Shown: piece by piece, positions 11,063-22,188 of the stretch
How positions within the stretch are numbered: the first letter of the stretch is position 1
How the letters are laid out: each line of letters opens with the position of its first letter
Source of the DNA: Anodontia alba
Lineage: Eukaryota > Mollusca > Bivalvia > Lucinida > Lucinidae
NCBI GenBank assembly: GCA_964016985.1
Contig: OZ024831.1
Location: 79,214,263-79,278,262, forward strand
DNA: 64,000 nucleotides
Direction: 5' to 3'
The notes under the pieces: generated by a model
What the model was told of the DNA's origin: nothing
The model's input: the letters and a program-made list of their open reading frames with translations, nothing else
Databases searched by the model: none
Made by a program: the position numbers and the translations under genes

Positions 11063-11272
11063 CTCAGTCCAAGTTGAAGACTGATCATGTCATCAAAATA
11101 TTACCAATTCTAAGGGATCCAACAGTTGGTATTAAGTATCTCATAGCCATAGATATGCAGTATCTATGACCACTTGTCTTATCTATGGCTATGAGATACT
11201 TAATACCAACTGTTGGATCCCTTAGAACTGGGAATATTTTGATGATATGATCAGTCTTCAATTTGGACTGAG
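11063..11272. repeat. Long near-perfect hairpin (93-bp arms)
   Basis: 11063-11155 is the near-perfect reverse complement of 11180-11272, with a 24-bp loop. The block TTCTAAGGGATCCAACAGTT occurs a third time at 11281-11300, directly before the long-TIR element. Few mismatches separate the arms, so the structure is young or maintained by conversion. Confidence 0.9.
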
Positions 11273-11859
11273 ATTCCCAGTTCTAAGGGATCCAACAGTT
11301 GGTATTATAGATACTGCACAAAAACCACGCAGGATTTTTTTGGGCATGTTTTTTTCTCCATAACAGAAACAGATGAAACAATTAAAATATATAAGGAATA
11401 CTCTAAAATGGACTGAAAAAAAATGAAACAAATGAAACAGACCAATAGCAGTTCTCACTGATGGTCAGTTTCATTCGTTTCATTTGTTACGAAACAGGAT
11501 GAAACAGTTCAAACACCTTGGTCAGTGCTTGTTACAAAACAGGGTGTAACGAAATGTAACAATGAAACAGATATCTCTCTAACCTAAGTTCTGATGGCTC
11601 TGAATTGGTAAGAGAAGCAACTCTGAAAGGAACATATTTTTTGAAGACCAACAAAGTTTAGTCCAAAAAGACATTTCACCATGATTTGGCACATCTAATA
11701 TTATTATCTCAAAGACTGGGAAATGCAGGGATCATTTCAATACTGGATGATAATTCATATTTTACTGTGCATCAGTTGCCTCATTTATATGTACCGTCTC
11801 CATTTTTCTAAATCGTACTTGATCACTTAAAGATACATTGTTTTCTTACTTTGGCTAGA

Positions 11860-11880
11860 CCCCCCCCCCCCCCCCCCCCC
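11860..11880 (+). repeat. Poly-C tract
   Basis: Twenty-one consecutive C, inside the long-TIR element. On the opposite strand this is a poly-G run. Confidence 0.97.
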
Positions 11881-12221
11881 TTCATGATCACCCCCAATAT
11901 ACAGTCCTGATAACAGAGTGTACATCAAAGGCTTATCTTATCTAATTGATTATGAAGCCATTATAAGGATGTTAAGTCTCCTTAGATGGGGCCCTTTAAG
12001 GGTTAATTCATGTAATTGAGCAGTATTCAATATGTTAAATTAGAACTAAATAAATTCATTTGCAAATTTTGCATTTAATTTGTTGATTTGTATTGTATCA
12101 CTTTATTTATTTATTTTTTTTTTAATTTTTGATATTTTTTTTTCCAAAATAAAACTGTTGTTTTTGCTTGCATTGTGAAAAATACAAATAAACTGAAATA
12201 GACATATAAAATAGAAAGTAT

Positions 12222-12254
12222 AATTTATTTATTTATTTATTTATTTATTTATTT
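12222..12254 (+). repeat. (TTAT)n microsatellite
   Basis: About eight units of TTAT. A related (TAAA)n tract lies at 12790-12818. Confidence 0.95.
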
Positions 12255-12491
12255 TCTAAAGTAAATAACTGAACACTGCGCAATTATTCCATAGCTGCCT
12301 AAAAACTAAATATTTTAGCTTCAATCAAATTGAATCTGCAAATATTTTGTCTTGAGACTAATTATGAGAGTTCACTAGGAAAGAAGAACAAAGGAATACT
12401 AAATAATATTTATTCATGAAAGTAAAACTTAATGGAATTATTAGAAAGTTTTCTTCAAGAGCCTATAAGATGTTTTTTCAAAGTACACCAC

Positions 12492-12697
12492 AACCTCTTT
12501 ATAACACTATTGTTGGGGTCCAAAGAATAAACCATGTTAGTTATACAACCGTATTATATCCAAACAAAAATGTATAGATTATATAGGAAAATGACCATTT
12601 ATGGTCATTTTTCTATATAATCTACATTTTTGGGATCCATCTTTGAACCGTGTTGTATCCAAAACTGTGTTATAACGAACTGTGTTATAAAGAGGTT
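12492..12697. mobile_element. Palindromic MITE (206 bp)
   Basis: Outer ends AACCTCTTTATAACAC and its inverted copy GTGTTATAAAGAGGTT. The centre folds on itself: GTATAGATTATATAGG and AAAATGACCA before 12600, mirrored after it as TGGTCATTTTT and CTATATAATCTAC. Non-coding. Similar AACCTCTTTATAAC ends are, as far as I recall, found on short DNA transposon derivatives in many animals; superfamily not assigned. Confidence 0.75.
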
Positions 12698-13859
12698 AAT
12701 GTATATTGATATGTTTCTTATTTTTCCATGTCAGAAAGTTCTTAGACAATTTAGAATGTGTATTTTATGCTATAAAGCTTCTCTTTTCTTAAATAAATAA
12801 ACAAATAAATAAATAAAATCTATCTTACTAATTTTCTGTATTTGATCCAAAAAAAACAGATAAAGAGGGCATTTGATGATAAAATTAGCATATAGGCATA
12901 AATATCTGTATTTCTCCATAAAACCTGTTGTGGGTATTTGTTAGAACTGCCTGGGAGAGGCAGTTCTAATGAATATCAACCAGCTATATTTTATTGAATA
13001 AACAGAAAAAAAAATCATCAAATTATCACCAAATTACCCACCTTATCTGTTTCTCTGTCTTCATCATAAACTTTGCTGATATCAAATTTAATTTCCCCTT
13101 ATCAGGTCCCTACCTGTAAGGGTGGCCAAAGTCACCAAGAATTTCTTATCTTAATCTCCTTATGGTCATTAGCGTGTTATGCAATCCAAAATGTGTCATT
13201 AAAAAAGGTCTACTCTCATTTTTTTATGCATATACCTGACCTCTTACTTTATGTTGTATTCTGTCAGTTATTTAAGTGTTCCTTTATTTGTAAAATGAGT
13301 TTAGTTTGCACTATAAGAAAGTGAAATTTCATAAATATGTTGTTCTTTGCAATATTATACACTGTTAAATCATTACCTAAAATATGGCTACCAGAAACAA
13401 GTACAAAATGTATATAGAAAATTCAGACTATTATTTTTTTTTATTTTTTTTTTTTATGTGAGTTTTTATTTCCTACTCAAATGTGTAAATTTTCCTTAAG
13501 ACTTTTTTCCACATACATTATCCTATACTGATTTAAGTACAATGTAAATGGGATACACCTACAACAAAGCTGTGGTATTTTTTTTTTTATTACTTTTTAC
13601 TCTCTGATGTGGAAATATTCTTTAATAAAAATGATGATAAAAGTAATGATAAAAAAAATATTAATATGACTAATATTATGAATCATATTAAAAATATTAA
13701 TAAATGTTGCTATTCATAAATATTTAAAAATTGCGAAATAGCGAAGCCTTAATGAATTGATATTTAACTATAAAACTGCAAAATTCTGACCTGTTATATA
13801 TTTTGACCCCTAGACTTGCCCAGGGGCATGACCCTGGGGCAACAGTACCATACATTAAA

Positions 13860-15470
13860 AGGTCCTATTTCAGAGATTTTCCTCTTTATCTTATTCATTT
13901 CATTTGACACGAAACAGAAATGGGTTTATAAAAAAAAAAAAGATGTATGTTTCATCGTTTCATTTCCTTTCACTCTGTTTCGTAACCAGCATATTTCAAA
14001 TTGTTTGGTCTGTTTCATCCTGTTTCAGTGATTTTCCTCTATATCTTATTCGTTTCATTTGTTACAAAACAGAAATGGGTTTATAAAAAAAAAAGATGTA
14101 TGTTTCATCGTTTCATTTCATTTCACTCCGTTTCGTAACGAGCATATTTCAAATTGTTTGGTCTGTTACATCCTGTTTCAGAGATTTTCCCTATATATCT
14201 TATTTGTTTCATTTGTTACGAAACAGAAATGGGTTTATGAAAAAAAAGATGTATGTTTCATTTCGTTACATTCTTTTACGTAATGAGCATATTTCAAATT
14301 TTTTGGTCTGTTTCTTCCTGTTTCAGAGTTTTTCCTATATATCTTATTCGTTTCATTTGTTACAAAACAGAAATGGGTTTATAAAAAAAACAAAGATGTA
14401 TGTTTCATTGTTTCATTTCATTTCACTCTGTTTAGTAACAAGCATATTTCAAATTGTTAGATCTGTTTCATCCTGTTTCAGAGATTTTCCTCTATATCTT
14501 ATTCGTTTCATTTGTTACAAAACAGAAATGGGTTTATAATAAAAAAAAAAGATGTATGTTTCATCGTTTCATTTCGTTTCACTCTGTTTTGTAACGAGCA
14601 TATTTCAAATTGTTTGGTCTGTTACATCCTGTTTCAGAGATTTTCCTCTATATCTTATTCGTTTCATTGTTAGGAAACAGAAATGGGTTTATAAAAAAAA
14701 AGATGTATGTTTCATCATTTCATTTTGTTTCACCCTGTTTTGTAATGAGCTTTGAACAAGTTTTTTGGTCTGTTTCATCCTGTTTCAGAGTTTTTCCTAT
14801 ATATCTTATTCATTTCATTTGTTACGAAACAGAAATGGGTATATAAAAAAAAAAAGATGTATGTTTCATCGTTTCATTCCGTTTCACCCTGTTTCATAAC
14901 ACGCTTTGAACAAGTCTTTTGGTCTGTTTCATCCTGTTTCAGAGTTTTTCCTCTATATCTTATTCGTTTCATTTGTTATGAAACAGAAATGGGTTTATAA
15001 AAAAAAAAAAGATGTATGTTTCATCGTTTCATTTCATTTCACTCTGTTACGTAACGAGCATATTTCAAATTGTTTGGTCTGTTACATCCTGTTTCAGAGA
15101 TTTTCCCTATATATCTTATTCGTTTCATTTGTTACGAAACAGAAATGGGTTTATAAAAAAAAAGATGTATGTTTCATTGTTTCATTTCATTACATTCTTT
15201 TATGTAATGAGCATATTTCAAATGTTTTGGTCTGTTTCTTCCTGTTTCAGAGTTTTTCCTATATCTCTTATTGGTTTCATTGTTACAAAACAGAAATGGG
15301 TTTTAAAAAAAAAAAAAGATGTATGTTTCGTCGTTTCATTTCATTTCACTCTGTTTAGTAACAAGCATATTTCAAATTGTTAGATCTGTTTCATCCTGTT
15401 TCAGAGATTTTCCTCTATATCTTATTCATTTCATTTGTTACGAAACAGAAATGGGTTTATAAAAAAAAAG
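13860..15470 (+). repeat. Tandem array of about eleven 155-bp units
   Basis: The phrase GAAATGGGTTTATAAAAA recurs with T of TGGGT at 13921, 14076, 14230, 14374, 14529, 14684, 14836, 14990, 15146, 15297 and 15452: spacing 144-156 bp, mostly 152-156. Units contain GTTTCATTTGTTACGAAACA, GATGTATGTTTCAT and CATATTTCAAATTGTT. The GAAACA motif is also in the terminal inverted repeats, so the array may have grown from the TIR. Long open frames through the array are low-stop artefacts. Confidence 0.95.
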
Positions 15471-15935
15471 TATCTGTTTCATTGTTACATTTCATTACAC
15501 CCTGTTTTGTAACAAGCACTGACGGAGATGTTTGAACTGTTTCATCCTGTTTAGTAACAAATGAAACGAATGAAACTGACCATCAGTGAGAACTGCTATT
15601 GGTCTGTTTCATTTGTTTCAATTTTTTCAGTCCATTTTAGAGTATTCCTTATATATTTTAATTGTTTCATCTGTTTCTGTTACAGAGAAAAAAACGTGCC
15701 CAAAAAAAACCTGCGTGGTTTTTGTGCAGTATATGAGTGGTCAGATAGATGTCTAATTGTTCCATGACCATGTATCACGGTTGGTCATCGAGACACTTCT
15801 AATGACTACCCATAACACACCTTTTTGTGGAGAAATATGAAAAATATCAAACTTTGGGTTGAAAGAAATAGTTAAGACTACAACCAGTTGTGATAACTAA
15901 ACCAAGATTTTCCAACCTGACAACCTACTTGGTAT

Positions 15936-16239
15936 TTGTTTGTGTTGAGGTTTTACAGTCTAGTCAACCCAATGGGGTCATGTCAAGAATGGTCAGTTTA
16001 CCTAACCACACGTTTACTGGGCAGGCTTAGTCCTCTAAACGGTTAACCAGTATTGTGCACATTCTTTCGCCAGAAACTGACAACTGCCCTTCTTGAATCA
16101 GCGGAAGGAAGAGAATGACCATAGAAAATATTTCACGATCAGTCTCTACGAAAGAATGTTGCCGACATCGGCGGGGGTTGAACCAGCGACCTCCTGGTCT
16201 CAGTCGGATGGCGCATCCAACTGAGCCATAGAGGATGGC
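15936..16239 (-). mobile_element. tRNA-derived SINE, copy 3
   Basis: Reverse orientation: the tail GTTTGTGTTGAGG comes first and the head with GGGGGTTGAACC (box B complement) and GGCGCATCCAACTGAGCCA (box A complement) last. A 13-bp target-site duplication ACCTACTTGGTAT lies at 15923-15935 and 16240-16252. Body as in the other copies. Confidence 0.93.
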
Positions 16240-16252
16240 ACCTACTTGGTAT

Positions 16253-17174
16253 AATGCACAGATAAGAAAAATAAAACAGACCTAGCTTAGTGTGCTGGTC
16301 CAGCAATCCCAAGCACATTTTGATTTAGGGGTACATGTACTCCTTGGGTTTAGCATTTGGGGGTACAGATCACTTTTTGAGGGTACACATATTTTGACGT
16401 AATTATATGCATTGTATAGTACTGGGAAGACTATAAAAATGCCATTTTATGACCGAGCTTTTCACTTTGCCTTTGGGACTGATTGTCCCACCAGCTTTGT
16501 GCTGAATGTTTTCATTAGAACCTAAACATTTCATTGATTTGTTTGTAGAGAGGCCCTCGGTAACGTCTGAAGATTTGCACTTTTGCGTCCTTTTCTCTAA
16601 GTTTGAGCCATAGAAGCTCAGAATGCTGTGACATCTTTGTTGATGCGTTTCAAACCGACCACATGTTTTGGCTAGGTCGTCAGTGATTGGATAATGCGAA
16701 AAAGACCATACGCAATAACCAGTGAATAATTATCTCATTCCTCTCGGTAAGAATATAATTAAATTCTGTAATCCTCCTTATCGATCCTCGATCCGTTTCT
16801 ATGAACTGGCCATACGCATTCGTTATGGTCCGCCAGCAATCGCTGTGTTTCGATGCTTAATTAATTAATATTCAAAAGGATGCTAATGATCAAAAACTAA
16901 CTCGAGCAGGACGTACAAATGTTGCAATTTATACATGCACCAATTTTGCAATGCGTTTTGTGTACGTAGATACCAACAAGTACATTCATGACAGATTTTT
17001 TACGTGAATCACGTACTGTAGTATGTGAATGGGAATGCTGCTGGTCGATGTAGGTGAGGATCACTCAGTATTTAGTTGCAGATCATGTAGAAACTAGTAT
17101 GAATGTTTGATGTTCACAAGTCTGGAAGGTACCTTACTAACAAAGTTTTTTGTTTTTTTTTATTTTATTTCTAG
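16253..17174. other. Single-copy sequence before the first exon seen; no gene recognised
   Basis: Lacks any repeat seen elsewhere in the window. It ends in the pyrimidine-rich splice acceptor of the 17175 exon. I searched it for the preceding TBC1D23 exon (a segment with WDG...LPEQ...DC) and found none. It is probably intron. Confidence 0.5.
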
Positions 17175-17379
17175 ATAAGCTAGGGAATGAAGATGAAGAA
17201 AAGGTATCAGTGGTAGCTGATCTGGAGTCTATAGTGACATTCTTCTGTAAATCAAGACAAGAAACGTATACATCTGACAATGGCTGGCTAGACATCTTAC
17301 AACCTCTGCTTTCACTGAATCTTGGAAAATCAGAACTTTATAACTGCTTCTATTCAATACTTAATAAATATATACCAAG
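17175..17379 (+). CDS. TBC1D23: TBC1D23 internal exon (TBC domain, first exon seen)
   Basis: The exon follows a T-rich tract ending in TTTCTAG and stops at CCAAG/GTAAAT. It enters in phase 1 and leaves in phase 2, and encodes 67 full codons without a stop. Residues such as DLESIVTFFCKSR and ELYNCFYSILNKYIPR match my memory of the TBC1D23 TBC domain (LDIESVITFYCKSR, DLYNCFYAIMNKYIPR). TBC1D23 is known as a trans-Golgi adaptor with a catalytically inactive TBC domain: golgin-97 and golgin-245 bind its N-terminal part and the WASH subunit FAM21 binds its C-terminal part, so endosome-derived vesicles are captured at the Golgi. Apparent starts upstream lie in the intron and are not real starts. 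The preceding exons (N-terminus, TGD-like start of the TBC domain) were not found in 1-17174. Confidence 0.88.
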
Positions 17380-17460
17380 GTAAATATGTGCAGGGAAAAG
17401 CTGAGTAATTAGAAGACAGCAAGAAAGTAGTGATACGTAGAGATTATATATGGCATTTTT

Positions 17461-18839
17461 AGCTTACCTGAGCACAAAGTGCTCAAGGTGACTGTTGTGA
17501 TCAGTCAATGTCCGTCGTTCATCATTCGTAATGCAGTGTCAACAATTGCTTTAAAAGCCTACTCCTCTTACACCCCTAGGCTAATAGACTTGAAGCTTGG
17601 AAGGAAGCACCAGGGTGACTTGTAAATCAAAAATAGCTCAAATCGTTCCGATCAGAAATCCAAGGTGGCCGCCATGGCGGCCATCTTAAAAATCAATTTT
17701 TCACTTCTTCTCCTGAACCAAAATGCCAACTGGCTCGAAACTTGGTAGAAAGCATCATGGTGACTTATAGATCAAAAATAGCTAAAATTGTTCCAATTGG
17801 AAATCAAAGATGGTGGCCATCTTGAAAATTTATTTTCCGCTTCTTCTCCTGAACCAAAAGGCCATTTGACTCGAAACTTGGTAGGAAGCATCAGGGTGAC
17901 TTGTAGATCAAAATTAGCTAAAATCCTGTCGATCGGAAATCCAAGATGGTCGCCATGGTGGCCATTTTGAATATCTATTTTTTGCTTCTTCTCCTGAACC
18001 AAATGGCCAGTTGACTCAAAACTTCGTAGGAAGCATTTGGGTGACTTGTTGATCAAAAATAGCTAAAATCGTACGTATCTGAAATCCAAGATGGCCGCCA
18101 TGGTGCACATCTTGAAAACCTTTTTTTTTTTTTGCTTCTTCTCCTGAACAGAAAGGCCACTTAACTCTAAACCAAGCATCAGGGTGATCAAAAATAGCTA
18201 AAATCATTCTGATGGGAAATCCAAAATTGCCGCCATGGTGGCCATCTTGAAACTCTTTTTTTCGCTTCCATCCCTGAACCAAAGGGCCAATTGACTTGAA
18301 ATATGGTAGGAAGCATTGGCGTGACTTGTAGATCAAACATAGCTCATATCATTCCGATAGGAAATCCCAAATGGCAGCCATGGTGGCGATCTTGAAAATC
18401 TATTTTGAACTTTTTTTCCTGAACCAAAAGGGCAATTGACTCAAAGTTCATTGGAAGTATTGAGGTGACTTGTAGATTAACAGTAGCTAAAATGGTTCTG
18501 ATTGGAAATCCAAGATGGCCGCCATCTTGTTTATGTTTATTATATTTCTCTGCCTCTGTGCTGTTTACATGTATAAAATCATTCTTCAGAAACCCCTTAG
18601 CCTATTTCCACCAAATTTCACATTGATCCTACTGTTGAAATGTAATTGAGAGTTTGTTCAAATGATCATGCTCCATTGACTGGCATGCCCATATATTCTT
18701 GTTCAAAACTAAGAACTGCTTAAATGATGATCTTTTCATTAATTGCGATGACAGGATTGGAAAAATGTTGCAAAACATCTGCATATCTGCAGTGGCTGTG
18801 TCACTCAGTTGAGCGAGCCGTGGCCCATGGGCCTCTTGT
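17461..18839 (+). mobile_element. AGCTCACC-type element with AAGATGGCCGCCATGG core
   Basis: 5' end AGCTTACCTGAGCAC, AAA, GTGCTCAAGGTGACT (hairpin), then GTCCGTCG. The core consists of about six units of roughly 140 bp with GAAACTTGGTAGGAAGCAT, AAAAATAGCTAAAAT and the palindromic AAGATGGCCGCCATGG...CCATCTTGAAAA. 3' end CACTCAGTTGAGCGAGCC, GGCCCATGGGCC, CTCTTGTT. Lies in the TBC1D23 intron, same strand as the gene. Confidence 0.78.
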
Positions 18840-18904
18840 TCATATCAAACTCCATATAATAATGGTACTTCATAATCTGTTTATTAAGTATTTCCCAACC
18901 TTTT

Positions 18905-20720
18905 TAGCTCGCCTGTAGGAAAGTACAGGAAGAGCTGTTGCACTACCACCAGCGTCAGTGTTGGTATTGGCGTCTGCAGCCGCGTCAGCGTTAACAAAAA
19001 TATTAAAGTTTTACATCAAAGTTTTTAAGACCTCATATTTTCTAAATCCTTATAATGGATTCACTTTATATTTGATATAATTATAGATCTTGGTCCAAAA
19101 TTTTATTGAGTTTTATCCACACCCCTGCTCATGACCTATAGGTCACAGACTTAAATATTTATGTCAAAGTTTTGCGTCAAAGTTTTTAAAAACTCTGGCT
19201 TTCTTACTTTTGGAGTTGTCTCCCTTTGTTTTGTTTGAAATAGATTTCTTGTCTGCTTTGTTACTGGAATACCCTTCTGAATATTTTGATGGTACCTTGT
19301 AGAACTGTAGAATAGGACAAGACGACATGTTCCTTACAAGAATGCCTTTCTTACTTTTGCTGTTGTCTCCCTTTGTTATATTTGACACTGATTATGCATT
19401 AATTTTGTGTCCACTATGTAAGTCGAACACTCTTTGGAATATTTTGATGATACTTGGTAGTAATGAAGAACAGGACCAGATGACATGTCACATACAAGAA
19501 TGACAATTTCGGCTTTTTTTTACTTTTGGAGTTATCTCCCCTTCTTGTGTTTGAGTTTGATTTCTTGTCTCTGCTCTGTAACATGAATACCCTACGGAAT
19601 ATTTTGATGATGCTTGGTACAAATCTAGAACAAGACGAGATGACGTGTTGCTTACAAGAATGACAACTCTGGAGGGATTGGAGGGGACATTTGTTTTTTT
19701 CTAAAAAAAACCTTTTCTAGTTTTATTTGACACTACCACCACCCCTGCTTATGACATAAAGGTCAAGGTCACAAACTTAGAAATTTATGTTAAAGTTTTG
19801 AGTTAAAGTTTTTAATATCTCTGAATTTCTAAATCCTTGTATGGATTTACTTTATATTTGGCATGATTATAGATATTGATCCAAAATTTTATTCGACATC
19901 ATTCCCACCCCTGCTTATGACCTAGAGGTTAAGGTCACAGACTTAGAAATTTATGTTAAAGTTTTGCATCAAAGTTTTTAAGATCTCTTAATTTCTAAAC
20001 CCTTGCATGGAGTTACTTTATATTTTGCATATTATAGATATTGATCCAAAAAATTTTTCAACACCATTCCCACCCCTGCCTATGACCTGGAGGTCAAGGT
20101 CACAGACTTAGAACTTTATGTTAAACTTTTGCATCAAAGTTTTTAAGATCCCTCAATTTCTAAATCCTTGCATGGAGTTACTTTATATTTTGCATGATTA
20201 TAGATATTGATCCAAAATTTTATTTGGCTACATTCCCACTCCTGCTTATGACCTAGAGGTCAAGGTCACAAACTTAGAAATTTATGTTTAAGTTTTTCGT
20301 CTAAGTTTTTAAGATCTCTTAATTTCTAAATCCTTGCATGGATTAACTTTCTGTTAGCTCAAAAATTTTATTCAGCACTATCCCTGCCTTATAACCTGCA
20401 GGTCAAGGTATCGGACTTAGAAATTTATGTTAAAGTTTTATCTCAAAATACTTAAGCTCTTTTATTTACTCAGCTACTTTTCAAATCATACTAATTATAT
20501 TTGGTATAGAGATAGCAGCTATATGGAAGATGTTCATCCAAAATTATATCCAGTACCATGTCTTCCTCTCCACCCGCACCCCCCCCCCCACCCCCCCGCC
20601 ACACACACACACACACACAAATGAACTATGATCAGGATTTTAAGGTCATAGTCTTAATTTTTTATTTGATTGATAAGCGAGAGTTCAGTTGAGCTATCCT
20701 CTCTGGCAACAGGTCTTGTT
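18905..20720 (+). mobile_element. AGCTC-type element, variant ends, with 150- to 180-bp core units
   Basis: 5' end AGCTCGCCTGTA, GGAAAG, TACAGGAAGAGCT (hairpin with different stem bases from the other copies). Two core types: one with TTACTTTTGGAGTTGTCTCC (19190-19680), one with CCTAGAGGTCAAGGTCACAG and TTTCTAAATCCTTGCATGG (19730-20450). 3' end AGTTCAGTTGAGCTATCC, GGCAACAGG, TCTTGTT. Contains C-rich and (CA)n tracts at 20570-20620. Non-coding. Confidence 0.6.
20574..20621 (+). repeat. C-rich tract and (CA)n microsatellite
   Basis: CCCCCCCCCCACCCCCCCGCC followed by nine CA units. Simple sequence in a tandem-core element. Confidence 0.95.
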
Positions 20721-21055
20721 CCTCTTAAAAATTTGTTGGGTTTCAATTTAATTTTTAAATCTCTGCTCTAAACTAAATAAAGAAAATAAAGCTGTAGGTA
20801 AGAGGTCAAATAAAGGGTGTGTAATATGGCATCACATGTTAACACCTCAGCTAACACTACCAGAAAGTGTTCTAAAGATTGTGAAGTCAAAGGTATGATA
20901 CGGCTTTTAGGGATATAAAGGATGTGCAATCACATGCTAATGCCTCAGTTAACATGACAGATGCATTGATGCCTTGATCGTATTGCACACTCAAAGACAA
21001 AGTATATTATAGTAAATATAGGATAAATATTTATATCCCCAGTATACGTAATATT
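20721..21055. other. No gene recognised
   Basis: Contains two diverged copies of a phrase around CATCACATGTTAACACCTCA (near 20830) and CAATCACATGCTAATGCCTCA (near 20930), so an unclassified repeat. Otherwise nothing. Confidence 0.4.
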
Positions 21056-22157
21056 TACACCCTAGGCATACATAGTATATCAAGGGGGTATACAGTATTT
21101 GTCTTTTCTGTGAATTTGTCTGTCTGCAGGTAAACTTTTTTTTTTCTGTCAAACATTTTTCTGGAAATACTGCACCTAGGCTCTTTAAATTTGGTACAAA
21201 TATTTGGTATGACATGTTGTATTGTGGGAAAGAGAACTGGGCTGCTCATGCTTATGCTTTTGTTTATTTTCACCACCAGCATACGAAGTATAGGGGTGGG
21301 GTGGGTGGGTATACTGTGTTCAGCTTGTCTTGTGAACCAATTGGTTGAATTTGTTCAAAGTTTGCTTATGCATTGACCTTAACCAGATGTACTTTGAATT
21401 TATTACGCTTCAATTTTCACAAATTTACAACAGAGTTATGACCTTTGATCAGAATTTCGTTTCCACTCAATATCTTGAGACCTTATTGATGGAATGACAC
21501 CAAATTTTTCATATGCATTGACATTGACCAGATTTAAGTTGGGATTGTTATGCATCAGTTTTTGCAAATTTACAACATGGTTATGGCACTTAGTTGTTGT
21601 CAAAATTTCATTTCTGCTGGATATCTTGTGAAAAAATTTGATTGAATATGATAGAATTTTGCATATGCATTGACTAGGTCTAGGTTGAGATTGTTATGCA
21701 TCAATTTTTGCAAATTCATAACAGAGTTATGGCCCTTGGCCATCGTCATAATTTTATATCCACTCAGTATCTTGTGAACAAATCAATGGAATTTAATAAT
21801 ATTTTGCATATGCATTAACCTTAACCAAATCTAGGTTGGGATTGTTAAACGTCAATTTTTGCAAATTTTCAACAGAGTAATAGAGCTTAATTATCATCAG
21901 AATTTTGTTCCTGCTCAATATCTTGAGAACAAATTGATGGAATTGGACAAAATTATGCATATTCATTGATGTTGACCAGATCAAGGTTTGGATTGTGTCA
22001 CGTCAATTTTAACAAATTTACAACACAGTTATGGTCCTTGGTTTCATTTCCACTCGATATCTTGGCTGTAAATGAATTTATGCTTCATGTAAAACCTGTT
22101 CCTTTAATGTTTTCTTATGCAGGGGGTATCTGATAAGCTTACTGACATTTCTTGTTT
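21056..22157 (+). mobile_element. TACCCCC-type element (double head, about 145-bp core units)
   Basis: 5' end like TACACCCTAGGCATAC...GGGGGTATA (hairpin), TTTGTCTTTTCTGTG and TGTCTGTCTG; a second, similar head (CCAGCATACGAAGTATAGGGG) begins at 21279. The core repeats CATATGCATTGACCTTAACC and AACAGAGTTATGGCCCTTGG about five times. 3' end CAGGGGGTATC, TAAGCTTA, CTTGTTT. Same blueprint as 31487-32470. Confidence 0.6.
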
Positions 22158-22188
22158 ATCCATTTTCCTTTCTCTCCAATCAATTTTT

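Larger units (their letters stand above)
11313..15730. mobile_element. 4.4-kb element with 260-bp terminal inverted repeats and a satellite-like core
   Basis: 11313-11573 and 15471-15730 are inverted copies of each other (about 260 bp, well over 90 percent alike by eye), starting ACTGCACAAAAACCACGC. Inside lie 2.3 kb of AT-rich non-coding DNA with a MITE (12492-12697), then an array of 155-bp units that merges into the right TIR. No transposase is seen. No convincing target-site duplication can be read (TAGAT on the left, ATATG on the right). It could be a foldback-type element or a DNA transposon derivative; its superfamily is unknown to me. Confidence 0.75.

Noticed and set aside
13860..15383. 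Several overlapping open frames of 70-150 codons, Phe-, Ser- and Lys-rich, looking like small membrane proteins
   Set aside because: They repeat with the 155-bp array, shift frame between units and contain the same peptide over and over; the array simply has few stops in two frames.
13860..15470. CRISPR-like array
   Set aside because: The whole 155-bp unit is repeated without unique spacers, and the DNA is of animal type.
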